Source of the DNA: Posidoniimonas corsicana
GTDB taxonomy: Bacteria > Planctomycetota > Planctomycetia > Pirellulales > Lacipirellulaceae
Assembly (NCBI RefSeq): GCF_007859765.1
Contig: NZ_SIHJ01000003.1
Span: 412,072-476,071 of the forward strand
Length of the DNA: 64,000 nucleotides
Direction: 5' to 3'
The position numbers were made by a program, and so were the translations under genes. Within the stretch, counting starts at the first letter, position 1; every line of letters starts with the position of its first letter. The notes under the pieces are model-generated. The model was not told the DNA's origin, did no database searches, and was given only the letters and a program-made list of their open reading frames with translations. Positions 52,916 through 61,647 of this stretch are shown piece by piece.

Positions 52916-53994
52916 GGGTACTGCTGATCCGGCTCAGTTCACTGGGCGACGTGCTGTTCGCTACGCCGGCTATCTCCGCGCTTGCCGAACGCTACCCCGG
53001 CGTGCGGATCGACTTCGCGACCTACAAGCGGTTTGGCGGAGCGCTGGCGCACCACCCGCTGGTGGACCGCCTGCTGCTGCTGCCGAAGAAGCAGCTCAGC
53101 GTCGCCGCCAAGCGGGGCGCCGTCGCCGAGGCTAGTCGGACGTTGTCGGCGTTCATCAGCGAGCTACGCGCCGAGCGCTACGACCTGATCGTCGACCTGC
53201 ACAACGTGACCGACAGCGCGCTTGTCGCGCGGGGGGCGCGGGGCGAGCGGCGGGTAGGCAACAGCCGCCAGCCGCTCAGCCGGTTGTTCAGCGATCGTTT
53301 TGACTTCGACGACCGCAATGAAACGGGCCGCGAGCACTCCGCGTTCTCGAACTTGCGGTATCTGGTCGAGGCCGGGTGGCTGGGCAAAGAGCTGCTCCAG
53401 ACCGAGCCACGCCTAGCGTTCCACACGCCGGAGTCTGCTAAGCAGAACGTCGACCGGTTCCTCTACGACCACCAGCTGCAGGGCAGGGAACTGATCGGGC
53501 TGAACCCGGGCGGGTCGTACGAGTACAAGCGGTGGCCCGCCAGCCGATTCGCCGAGGTTGGCGCAAGGTTGCAGGCGCAGACCGGCATGCCACTGCTGTT
53601 GTTCGGCGGGCCGTCGGAGCAGGAGGCCGTGCAGCGGGTCGCCAGCGGGATCCCGGGCCCGGTGATCGATACTTCGCCGCTGCCCTTCTTCGAGGCGTTC
53701 GAGCTGATCAGCCGGTTGCGGTTGTTCGTCACCAACGACTCGGCGCCGCTGCACGTGGCCTGCGCGGCCGGCACGCCGACGGTCGGGCTGTACGGGCCGG
53801 CCAACTTCGACAAGTTCTATCCGCTCTCGCCCTCCGCCCGGGCGGTGAAGGTGGACGTGCCCTGCCGGCCCTGCCAGCCGAAGCAGGGCCGGGCCTGCGC
53901 CCACCGTGACTGCTTCCTCCAGCTGACGACCGCCCGCGTTGTGGCGGCCTGCGAGGACCTGCTAGGCGGCGGCGTCCAGCGGCGCGCGTCCTAG
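52912..53994 (+). CDS. Glycosyltransferase family 9 (heptosyltransferase-like) 2
   Basis: A 360-residue GT9 protein. Start ATG 52912 overlaps the previous stop (ATGA). It has RVLLIRLSSLGDVLFATPA, an acceptor-side DLIVDLHNVTDSAL, the donor-side NPGGSYEYKRWPASRFAEV and the TNDSAPLHVACAAGTPTVGLYG motif. A Cys-rich tail (PCRPCQPKQGRACAHRDC) follows, common in GT9 enzymes. Together with the first enzyme it builds a surface glycan. aroB follows on the same strand 88 bases later. Confidence 0.92.
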   Translation: MRVLLIRLSSLGDVLFATPAISALAERYPGVRIDFATYKRFGGALAHHPLVDRLLLLPKKQLSVAAKRGAVAEASRTLSAFISELRAERYDLIVDLHNVTDSALVARGARGERRVGNSRQPLSRLFSDRFDFDDRNETGREHSAFSNLRYLVEAGWLGKELLQTEPRLAFHTPESAKQNVDRFLYDHQLQGRELIGLNPGGSYEYKRWPASRFAEVGARLQAQTGMPLLLFGGPSEQEAVQRVASGIPGPVIDTSPLPFFEAFELISRLRLFVTNDSAPLHVACAAGTPTVGLYGPANFDKFYPLSPSARAVKVDVPCRPCQPKQGRACAHRDCFLQLTTARVVAACEDLLGGGVQRRAS

Positions 53995-54082
53995 CCGCGG
54001 GCGACGCTTCCTGCCGCGGTGGGCTTTCTCTGGCTATGATGGTGGGTTCACTACCAGACCCCGCCGTCCCCCATAGCCCTCT

Positions 54083-55174
54083 ATGCCCCAGCCCGCCAAG
54101 ACTGTCCGCGTCAACCTTGCCGACCGCGGCTACGACATCCACATCGGCCAGGGCCTGCTGGCCGACGCCGGCGCGTTCATCGCCCAGCGCAACAACACGT
54201 CGCACGTGGTGGTGATCACCGACGACAACGTCGACGGCCTGCACGCCGACCGCGTCGCGGACCAGCTCGTCGAGGCCGGGCTGGAGGTCAACGTGATGGT
54301 CATCGACGCCGGCGAGCGGAGCAAGGACGTCGAGGTCGCGGCCGAGCTGTGGGAGACCATGCTCGCCGAAGGGACCGACCGCAAGTCAGCCGTGCTGGCG
54401 GTCGGCGGCGGCGTCGTCGGCGACTTGGCCGGCTGGGTCGCGGCCAGCTACGCCCGTGGCCTGGCGTTCTTCCAGGCGCCCACCACGCTGCTCGCGCAGG
54501 TCGACAGCTCGGTCGGGGGCAAGGTGGGCGTGAACCTGCCGGGCGCAAAGAACATGGTGGGCGCGTTCTGGCAGCCTCACGGCGTGCTGATCGACGTCGA
54601 CGTGCTGTCCACGCTTTCGGACCGCGACTACCGAGCTGGCTTGGCGGAGGTGATCAAGTACGGCGTGATCATGGACGCCGACTTCTTTGCGCAGCTCGAG
54701 CAGCAGGCCGACGCCATCAATGCGCGTGACCCCCAGACGCTCATCGGCGTGATCGCGCACAGCTGCCGCCTGAAGGCGGATGTCGTTGAGGCGGACGAGC
54801 GCGAGGAGAGCGGCCGCCGCGCCATCCTCAACTACGGCCACACCTTCGGCCACGCGCTCGAGGCGGCAACCGGCTACGAGTCCCTCCTGCACGGCGAGGG
54901 GGTGGCTATCGGCATGGTGTGCGCGTCCCGCCTGGCGGAGAGCCTGGGCATGATCGATGCGGAGGCGACCCGCCGCCAGACCGCGCTGCTCGAGAAGGTC
55001 GGTTTACCGACCACGCTGCCCGCGGAGATCGATCCCGTTGAGATCGAGTCGCTGATGTGGCGCGACAAGAAGGTGCAGCACGGGCAGCTGCGCTTTGTGC
55101 TGCCAACGCGCATCGGCGAGGTGCAGTTGGTCGACGCGCCGAAGCAGGACGATGTGGTAAGCGCTATGCGGTGA
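54083..55174 (+). CDS. aroB: 3-dehydroquinate synthase
   Basis: A 363-residue enzyme that makes 3-dehydroquinate from DAHP in the shikimate pathway, using NAD and a divalent metal. Motifs: the NAD loop GGGVVGDLAG (108-117), the DSSVGGKVGVN (141-151) catalytic stretch, AEVIKYG (188-194) with the active Glu and Lys, and the metal His in NYGHTFGHA near 260-270. The length is normal. It is the last of three same-direction genes after the GT9 pair, but function is unrelated. Confidence 0.96.
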   Translation: MPQPAKTVRVNLADRGYDIHIGQGLLADAGAFIAQRNNTSHVVVITDDNVDGLHADRVADQLVEAGLEVNVMVIDAGERSKDVEVAAELWETMLAEGTDRKSAVLAVGGGVVGDLAGWVAASYARGLAFFQAPTTLLAQVDSSVGGKVGVNLPGAKNMVGAFWQPHGVLIDVDVLSTLSDRDYRAGLAEVIKYGVIMDADFFAQLEQQADAINARDPQTLIGVIAHSCRLKADVVEADEREESGRRAILNYGHTFGHALEAATGYESLLHGEGVAIGMVCASRLAESLGMIDAEATRRQTALLEKVGLPTTLPAEIDPVEIESLMWRDKKVQHGQLRFVLPTRIGEVQLVDAPKQDDVVSAMR

Positions 55175-55394
55175 ATCATCCGGCAAGCCGCAATAAGCCT
55201 CTGTAATCCACCATTGGAGTTGCACGACTCCGAATCCGTATCCGAGAATACGGGTAGGAGAAGGGGCTGGCGGACGCGCCGACGCGCGTCGCGGCCAGGC
55301 TACTTACCAGGCATTGCTACACTGCGCATTAGGGCGGCGGCGGCGGACCGCGGGTCGCCACTCATAGGCGCGAGAAGGTCCCAAGTCAGTCATT

Positions 55395-56081
55395 GTGAAC
55401 GAGCTAAGCGCAATCCCCGTAAGCACCGACCACCTCCACATTGTTCAGCAGCTGATGGAAAAGTGTGGCGTCAAGCCACACATCTACGAGACCCCGGACG
55501 CCTGGGCCGACGACTCCAACGCCCAGCACAAAGACCTCGCCACACGCATGGTCGCACGGGCCGGAATGCCGACAAGCGACAGTGACGAGGAGCAGTGCCT
55601 GCTGCTCGCCGGCCCGCTCTCGCAGATCATCTCGCAACGCATCCCCGAGTTCATCAACCACGTGCACCCTGGCTTGCCGGTTGTCGCGGTCTGCAACTCG
55701 CCGAAGCTGCCGGAAGTGGTCGGCGTGCTCCGACTGGGCGCGCGGGACGTGGTCGACCTCGCTTCGCACGACGTCGACCCGTGCGACGCCATCCGCGAGG
55801 CGTTGGAGTACGGCCGCGAGACCGAGGGCCGACGGCTCCGCACGATGGTCCTGCGGCAACGGCTCGAGACCGTCACCCAGGGCGAACGCCAGGTGCTCGA
55901 CTCGATGCTCGAGGGGCTCGCCAACAAAGAGACCGCCAAGAAGCTCGGCATCGGACTCCGCACGGTCGAGCTCCGCCGTGCGAAGATCATGACTAAAATG
56001 GGCGCCAAGGGCGTCGCGGAACTGGTCAAGCTGTTCTGTGAGGCCCGCTGCCCGGGCGTTGATACGCGGGCCGTCCGGTAA
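55395..56081 (+). CDS. LuxR-type regulator with a degenerate receiver
   Basis: A 228-residue protein starting at GTG 55395. The C-terminal HTH spans about residues 157-213: VTQGERQVLDSMLEGLANKE, then GLRTVELRRAKIMTKMG. The N-terminal 150 residues follow the receiver fold (strand CLLLAGPLSQI, then VVAVCNSPKLPEVVGVLRLG), but the phospho-acceptor Asp after the third strand is replaced by Ala/Gly and the switch residues are missing. It therefore probably responds to something other than phosphorylation. It stands alone between aroB and dprA. Confidence 0.8.
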   Translation: MNELSAIPVSTDHLHIVQQLMEKCGVKPHIYETPDAWADDSNAQHKDLATRMVARAGMPTSDSDEEQCLLLAGPLSQIISQRIPEFINHVHPGLPVVAVCNSPKLPEVVGVLRLGARDVVDLASHDVDPCDAIREALEYGRETEGRRLRTMVLRQRLETVTQGERQVLDSMLEGLANKETAKKLGIGLRTVELRRAKIMTKMGAKGVAELVKLFCEARCPGVDTRAVR

Positions 56082-56167
56082 ATCGCTGCAAGCGGCGCCG
56101 CGGGTGACTAGACTGCGGTAAGCCCCAGCGCGGCGTGCGCCGGGTTCGTGCCCCGGTCTCCGCTGCT

Positions 56168-57283
56168 ATGCCTCCGCCCGACGACCAGCGGCTGCTGGCC
56201 GAAGTCTGTTTGTCGCTGGTCCGCGGCGTGGGGCCGCGCCTGCGCGAGAACCTGCAGGCCGCGTTCGGCGACGCCGAGCAGATACTCGCCCAGCCTGCCG
56301 AACGCCTGACCGGCGTCGAGGGAGTCGGCGCGACGCTCGCCGGCCGCATCGCGTCGGCGCGCGAGGAGATCGACGCGCAGTCCGAGCTGGACCGCGCGGC
56401 CCGTCACGGGATCGCGATTGTGCTGCGCGACTCGGACTCCTACCCCCGCGCCCTGCGCGAGATCCCCGATCCGCCGCCGCTGCTGTTCGTGCGGGGCGAG
56501 CTGCTGCCGACCGATCAGCTGGCGGTTGCCATTGTTGGATCGCGGCACGCCACTCGCTACGGCTTCGACCAGGCAGAGCGGCTCGCAGCGGCGCTCGCCC
56601 GCGCCGGAGTCACCGTGGTTAGCGGCATGGCCCGCGGCATCGACACGGCCGTGCACCGCGGCGCCCTGGGGGCGGGCGGTCGCACGATTGCGGTGCTGGC
56701 CAACGGGCTCCTGAAGCCGTACCCGCCGGAGAACGCCGAACTGTCGCTCGAGATCGCCAAGCAGGGCGCCGTGCTCAGCGAGGCGCCGCTGCTGCGCCCT
56801 CCGATGAGCGGCGCATTCCCCCAACGCAACCGCATCATCAGCGGCGTGTCGCTCGGGGTGCTGGTGGTCGAGGCCGCCGACCGCTCCGGTTCGCTCATCA
56901 CAGCGCGGCACGCCTACGAGCAGGGACGCGAGGTGTTCGCCGTTCCCGGACCGGTCGACAGCCGCCTGTCCAAGGGTTGCCACAAGCTGATCCAGGACGG
57001 CGCGAAGCTGGTCGCCACCGTCGACGACGTGCTGGAGGAACTCGGCCCGCTGGTCGAGGGCGTGCCGCGGCCGGGCGGCGGACAACTGCGGAGCGTCGCT
57101 GAGCTCAACCTTAACGACGTCGAGCAGTCAGTCCTGCAGGCCATCGGCGCCGCCCCCACCCAGATGGACCACGTCGTGCAGCAGTCGGGCGTGCCGGTCC
57201 ACCGCGTGCTGTCGACGCTGAGCGTGCTGGAGGTCCGCGGCCTGGTCCGCCGCGTCAGCGGTTCGCTGGTAGCGCGGGTCTGA
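56168..57283 (+). CDS. dprA: DNA-protecting protein DprA (Smf)
   Basis: A 371-residue protein that loads RecA on incoming single-stranded DNA during natural transformation. Motifs: an N-terminal helix-hairpin-helix part (LTGVEGVGATLAGRI, about 55-70), the Rossmann-like DprA core with AIVGSRHATRYG near 124-135, VVSGMARGIDTAVHRGAL, the FPQRNRIISGVS loop and SGSLITARHA. A C-terminal winged-helix follows (VEQSVLQAIGAAPTQMDHVV). It starts at ATG 56168. The presence of dprA suggests competence or plasmid DNA handling; other com genes are not in the window. Confidence 0.95.
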   Translation: MPPPDDQRLLAEVCLSLVRGVGPRLRENLQAAFGDAEQILAQPAERLTGVEGVGATLAGRIASAREEIDAQSELDRAARHGIAIVLRDSDSYPRALREIPDPPPLLFVRGELLPTDQLAVAIVGSRHATRYGFDQAERLAAALARAGVTVVSGMARGIDTAVHRGALGAGGRTIAVLANGLLKPYPPENAELSLEIAKQGAVLSEAPLLRPPMSGAFPQRNRIISGVSLGVLVVEAADRSGSLITARHAYEQGREVFAVPGPVDSRLSKGCHKLIQDGAKLVATVDDVLEELGPLVEGVPRPGGGQLRSVAELNLNDVEQSVLQAIGAAPTQMDHVVQQSGVPVHRVLSTLSVLEVRGLVRRVSGSLVARV

Positions 57284-57977
57284 CCCGGCTGTCAGCACCG
57301 GCAGCACGATCAGGTGGTCCGGGAGCTGGTAGGGCGTCCACATCAAGGCGGTCCCCACAGGGTAGTGGATGAGGCCTGCTGCTGGCCGCAATAAGTCTAC
57401 TTCGTCCGGGGTGGCGGGGACCAGCGAGGAACTCATCGAGGTGTACCGGGTTCTAACCCTGCAAGACTTCCCAACCACCGGCGAATAATCCAGTCGGAGC
57501 CCAGCAGTTTTGGCACGGATGATTGCCAGTCGGGGGGTCTCAAGTTGATACGCATCTGGACCGTTCTGCGACAGTCGGTAGGTGTCCACCCTACAACGGC
57601 ATGCAAAATTGGCAGGATCGGAACGGGTGTTTTTTTCCCAAATCGGCCGAACCAACCGTTGGTGCGAGTGCGTAAGTAGATAGAACGTAAAGAGTTACGC
57701 GGGTAGTCGGGTTGAGTCGGAAGCCCCGTAAGTCCTCACCGGCACAGGGGTTGCGTTAGCTCATCCATAGATCGAGTCGTTACAATCAGTCAGCTAGAGG
57801 CGTGTTGCGACTCATCGAGGGTCAGCCGTGGCGGAGTCCACAACAGGCTGGCTCGCCCAAGGCCCAGGGATACGCAGAGGAGGACGCGGGGGCCCTTGGA
57901 AAAACACTAATGACGGCGGGGAGTCATGGATCTGGTTCCCCTTTGGCGTCGAGCCCTGTGATCAGGAGTTCGTAACC
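57284..57977. other. Long intergenic region, no gene supported
   Basis: 694 bases between dprA and the ECF sigma gene. A minus-strand open frame at 57128-57655 overlaps dprA antisense and lacks protein character. Less GC-rich than the genes. It should contain the sigma promoter. No tRNA or strong hairpin is seen. Confidence 0.45.
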
Positions 57978-58652
57978 ATGAAGACGCAGTCCACGGAGGC
58001 ACGCACCCACGTTTCTACCGGAACATTGGAGCCCGCGATGGCTAAGGGGAAGACCATAAACGCAGACGCCAAGGCGCGCACCGACGAGCAGGTGCTGGCC
58101 GAACACCAGCGGGACCCCGCCGGCGGTCACTTGGCGGCGCTCATAAAGCGTTACGAGCGAGAGCTTTACAACTACCTGCGCCGCTACCTAGGCGACGCCG
58201 GCATGGCCGAAGACGCCTTCCAGGCGGCGTTCCTGCAGGTGCACCTGAAGGCCGACAGCTTCGACTCGGGCCGCAAGTTCCGCCCCTGGCTCTACACCAT
58301 CGCCACCAACCAGGCTATCGACCTGCAGCGCCGTAACCGCCGGCACCAAGCGGTCAGCCTGGATAAGCCGAACCGCGCCGAGAGCGAAGAAGTCGGCGCC
58401 CTGATCGATCTTTTGGGCAGCAAAGAGCTCGGCCCGAACGAACGCTTTGACCGCCGCGAGCGTATGGAGTGGGTACGGAAGGCGGTCGCCGCCTTGCCGG
58501 AGCAGCTCCGATCGGCCGTTTCGCTGGTCTATTTCGACGGCCTCAAGTACCGCGAGGCCGCGGCGGAGCTGTCGGTGCCCGTGGGGACGGTAAAGAGCCG
58601 TCTGCACTCGGCCATCGGCCAGCTCGGCAAGGCGTGGCAGGACTGGGACTAG
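57978..58652 (+). CDS. ECF-type sigma factor
   Basis: A 224-residue ECF sigma factor. ATG 57978 has AGGAG nine bases upstream; ATG 58038 with GGAG at six bases is a shorter alternative. Region 2 is LIKRYERELYNYLRRYLGDA, then DAFQAAFLQVHLKADSFD and FRPWLYTIATNQAID. Region 4 is LPEQLRSAVSLVYFDGLKY and the HTH AAELSVPVGTVKSRLHSAIG. It should control the gene set of the adjacent anti-sigma/pseudopilin fusion, which starts 155 bases downstream. Confidence 0.92.
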   Translation: MKTQSTEARTHVSTGTLEPAMAKGKTINADAKARTDEQVLAEHQRDPAGGHLAALIKRYERELYNYLRRYLGDAGMAEDAFQAAFLQVHLKADSFDSGRKFRPWLYTIATNQAIDLQRRNRRHQAVSLDKPNRAESEEVGALIDLLGSKELGPNERFDRRERMEWVRKAVAALPEQLRSAVSLVYFDGLKYREAAAELSVPVGTVKSRLHSAIGQLGKAWQDWD

Positions 58653-58807
58653 CACCGGAGCGGCACGGCCCACAGCGGGCGGCGTCGCAGTGTTGACCAG
58701 ATTTCTCGGCAGCCTCCCGTTGTACGGGTTACACTAGGCAGGGCCCGGCGTCGCTCAACCAGCGCCGCCGGGCCGGCCTGAATCTGCAACCGGAAGCCGG
58801 CGTCCCG

Positions 58808-59920
58808 ATGCGCGAGAAGCTTGTCTGCTATCTGTTGGGAGAGTTGGACGAAGCCGAGCGCGCCGAGCTTGAGGCCCGTCTGGCCAACGAGCCCTGCCTG
58901 CGGAAAGAGCTGGAGCAGATCCGCGCGGGCCTGGGCCTGACAGACGACGCCGACCCGGCCCCCCAGCACGACTGCCCCGACGGCTTGGCCGATCGCACGG
59001 CCGATTGCATCTCCCGCCTGTCCGCGCTGCGCGACGGCGTCGACGCCCCGTGCCACAAGTCGCGGTTCACGTTTGTCGATGTCTGCGTCGCCGCCGGCGT
59101 GCTGCTGGCGGTCACCGCCATGCTGCTGCCCGCGCTGCCGCAGAGCCGCGCGACCTCTCGCCGGCTGCTCTGCGAAGACAACATGCGCGAGATCGGCAAG
59201 GCGATGCAGCTGTACGCCGAGCGCAACGCGTTCTCCCTAGGCGACAACGCCGACCCGGCGGTCATGCGCGTCAAGCTGGATCGGTCAGTCGACAGCGACC
59301 GACCGACCAAGAAACCCCGCGGCCACTTCCCCTACATTCGCCGCGACGAGAACGCCGGCATGTTCGCCGTCCGCCTGGTCGAGAGCGGCGTGATGAGCCA
59401 ATCCGAGCTGCAGCGGCTCCTGTGGTGCCGCGCCTCTGGTCTGCAGGAGAAGCTACGCAACAGCAAGGCGCGGCTGATCATTGTCGCGCCCACGCCCGAG
59501 CAGCTCGAGCAGGCCAAGGGCGAGGTGCTGGCCCAGCTCCGCCGCTGGATGGCGGGCAGCTACGCCTACCGCCTGGGCTACGTCGATGACGGCGTCTACT
59601 ACCCGATCCTCAACTACGAGAACTCCCGCTCGCCGATCCTCAGCGACGCCCCCACCTACACGCCAGATGGCTGGGTGAGCCTGAACCACGGCGCCAAGGG
59701 CGGTCAGAACGTGCTCTATCAGGACGGCAGCGTCGGCTTCCAGGTCCACTGCGACTGCCCTGCCATGGATTCCGACCTGTTCGTGAACCACAACGGCAAG
59801 GCCGCGGCCGGGCAGGGCGAGTCCGACGTAGTGCTGGTCCGCAGCGACCTGACGCCGGGGCTTGGCCCCCAGATCAAGGAGCTCACCCCGGCCGTGTTCC
59901 GGGCGCCCCGCCAAGAGTAG
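58808..59920 (+). CDS. Anti-sigma factor fused to a DUF1559/pseudopilin-like domain
   Basis: A 370-residue protein downstream of an ECF sigma gene. Residues 1-45 resemble an anti-sigma start (CYLLGELDEAERAELEARLA). Residues 86-109 form the only membrane helix, and its lead sequence RFTFVDVCVAAGVLLAV mirrors the type IV pilin-like start FTLVELLVVIAI of DUF1559 proteins. Then come RRLLCEDNMREIGKAMQLYA (like the CKNNLKQIGLAMHNY stretch) and, near 294-307, H and DG in NHGAKGGQNVLYQDG. The pilin helix seems to double as the anti-sigma membrane anchor. The signal sensed is unknown. No prepilin-type Gly precedes the Phe, where Arg86 stands, so it is probably not processed. Confidence 0.75.
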   Translation: MREKLVCYLLGELDEAERAELEARLANEPCLRKELEQIRAGLGLTDDADPAPQHDCPDGLADRTADCISRLSALRDGVDAPCHKSRFTFVDVCVAAGVLLAVTAMLLPALPQSRATSRRLLCEDNMREIGKAMQLYAERNAFSLGDNADPAVMRVKLDRSVDSDRPTKKPRGHFPYIRRDENAGMFAVRLVESGVMSQSELQRLLWCRASGLQEKLRNSKARLIIVAPTPEQLEQAKGEVLAQLRRWMAGSYAYRLGYVDDGVYYPILNYENSRSPILSDAPTYTPDGWVSLNHGAKGGQNVLYQDGSVGFQVHCDCPAMDSDLFVNHNGKAAAGQGESDVVLVRSDLTPGLGPQIKELTPAVFRAPRQE

Positions 59921-60053
59921 CCGCCCGCCCCTCTGTGCCAGGCATGGCCGCCCGGCTCTTGCAACCGCGACATCCGGAATCGCGCACGCCCCGCTTGCCG
60001 CCGGCGATGGGATTCCCGAGAAGCCGCTCCGCTGATTGACCGAGGAAGAAGAT

Positions 60054-60449
60054 ATGCGTTGGATCCTTTGCGCCTACCTGCTGATCAGCGTCGCCCTGGC
60101 GGTCTCGGCCGACCTGGGCCGCTACGCGCCGCTGATCAACGAGGTGCACTCCGCGCCCATGGGCGACAAGCTGCTGCACACGCTGTTCTCTGGCGGGCTG
60201 GCGTTGCTGATCAACTGCGTGCTGCTGGGGCGGCGCACGGGGTCGCCGTGGGCGGCGCTCGGGCTCGGCGCAACCATCGCCGCGGCGCTCTGCACGCTGG
60301 AGGAGGCCACCAACCTGCTCACCCCCTACCGCGGCGCCGAGCTGTCCGACCTGGCCGCCAACTACCTGGGGATCCTGCTCCTGGGCACTGCGCCGATTGC
60401 GATATATCTGCTCGCCCGGCGGGGACCCGCCCCAATCCGCGGCGCCTAG
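60054..60449 (+). CDS. VanZ-like membrane protein
   Basis: A 131-residue membrane protein with four hydrophobic segments (about 3-20, 40-58, 68-87 and 105-123). The VanZ-like pattern is visible: DKLLHTLFSGGLALL, then an acidic loop LEEATNLL and SDLAANYLGILLLG. Start ATG 60054 has GAGGAAGA close upstream. VanZ members are membrane proteins of uncertain role, sometimes in teicoplanin resistance or in phosphotransbutyrylase-like contexts. It lies 77 bases ahead of the fxsA-type gene. Confidence 0.7.
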   Translation: MRWILCAYLLISVALAVSADLGRYAPLINEVHSAPMGDKLLHTLFSGGLALLINCVLLGRRTGSPWAALGLGATIAAALCTLEEATNLLTPYRGAELSDLAANYLGILLLGTAPIAIYLLARRGPAPIRGA

Positions 60450-60526
60450 CGGCGAACAGCTGCTGGACGCCCACGCCCGTCAAACGGCCGATTGCCACGC
60501 CGGCGAGCCTTCCGTAGGATCCCACT

Positions 60527-61009
60527 GTGCCACTGCTCCTGCTCATTTTCCTGTTCGTCGCGATCCCGGTCACGGAGTTCGCGATCCTGTACCGGCTGGC
60601 CGCGCACGGCATTGGCCTTCCGGCAACCATCGCGCTGGTGCTGCTGACCGGCGTGCTGGGCGCAACCCTCGCCAAGCAGCAGGGCCTGCAAACGCTGACG
60701 CGGATCCGCCAAGAGATGGCGGGCGGCAAGATGCCGGGCGACGCGCTGTTCGACGGCGCGCTGATCCTGGTCGCCGGCGCGGTGCTGATCACGCCCGGCA
60801 TCCTGACCGACGCGTTCGGCTTCAGCCTCTTGATCCCGCCGCTGCGGGCGATCGTCAAACGCCTGATCAAGGCCTGGGCCGCGCGGAACGTGCGGGTCGC
60901 GACCAGCTTCTCCGGCCCCCCCGGCGGCGCAACGATGGGCGAACCCCACCGCGGCCGCGACGAGATCATCGACGCCGAAGTCATCGAGACCCGCGTCGAA
61001 CGCGGGTAG
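60527..61009 (+). CDS. fxsA: FxsA-family membrane protein
   Basis: A 160-residue protein with GTG 60527 and an AGGATC-like RBS. The FxsA pattern is clear: PLLLLIFLFVAIPVTEFAIL, then TIALVLLTGVLGATLAKQQG, and AGAVLITPGILTDAFGFSLL, with a charged cytoplasmic C-terminus. In E. coli, FxsA overproduction prevents F-plasmid exclusion of phage T7. Here the role is unknown. It is convergent with the SHOCT gene (three-base gap). Confidence 0.88.
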   Translation: MPLLLLIFLFVAIPVTEFAILYRLAAHGIGLPATIALVLLTGVLGATLAKQQGLQTLTRIRQEMAGGKMPGDALFDGALILVAGAVLITPGILTDAFGFSLLIPPLRAIVKRLIKAWAARNVRVATSFSGPPGGATMGEPHRGRDEIIDAEVIETRVERG

Positions 61010-61012
61010 TTC

Positions 61013-61372
61013 CTAGATCTCATCAAGGATCCGCTGGCGCTGCTGCTCGTATTCCTGCTCGCTGATCAAGCCCTTCTCCCTTAGCGCTGTCAGCCGGGTG
61101 AGACGCTCTTCGGGTGTTTCCTTAGGGGCGGGAGGCGAATCCGGGCGAGGCGGCGTGTCGAACTCGACGACCTCTTGGGCCACGCCGTGCTCGGTGAACA
61201 GATTCAGGGCGTGGTAGCCGGTGATCGCTATCGCGACCATCGTCCAGAGAACGCCGAAGCCGCCGGCGCCGGGGATGGCAACGAACACCCCAATCCCAAC
61301 GAACAACACGCCCACTATGCAGCCGATGGCCGACGTCGGCTTGCTGGGTCTGACCCGACCACGTGCTCTCAT
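61013..61372 (-). CDS. Two-TM protein with C-terminal SHOCT domain
   Basis: A 119-residue protein with ATG 61372. It has hydrophobic segments near residues 14-32 and 38-56. The last 31 residues are a SHOCT domain (ERLTRLTALREKGLISEQE and EYEQQRQRILDEI), a short two-helix motif seen at protein termini in many bacteria. It is probably an inner-membrane protein acting as an interaction module. Its 3' end lies three bases from the fxsA-type stop codon. Confidence 0.75.
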   Translation of the reverse strand: MRARGRVRPSKPTSAIGCIVGVLFVGIGVFVAIPGAGGFGVLWTMVAIAITGYHALNLFTEHGVAQEVVEFDTPPRPDSPPAPKETPEERLTRLTALREKGLISEQEYEQQRQRILDEI

Positions 61373-61647
61373 AGGTGGTTCTCTACTTGCTGTGATCGTA
61401 GGCGGCGTGTTACCGGCCTCTTCGTACTCGACAGGCGTTTCTTGGGAGTAGAATTGAATCGAGCGGCGCCGTCACCATCGTAGCAGGATCGCTTGCCTGC
61501 CGGATGGTAGTGGATTCCGGCCGCCCAATGCGGTCGAATGCTAGGCGTCGTAGCCTCGGCAGCCAGTCTTGCGCGGGCGCAAAGGTGTGTCTAGAAAGTG
61601 ACAAGACTCCGGTCTTTCGGGCCCAGGGGGATCTAAAGGAAACAACC

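Noticed and set aside
57128..57655. 175-codon minus-strand frame between dprA and the sigma gene
   Set aside because: Overlaps the dprA 3' end in antisense and shows no protein-like pattern in the free part.
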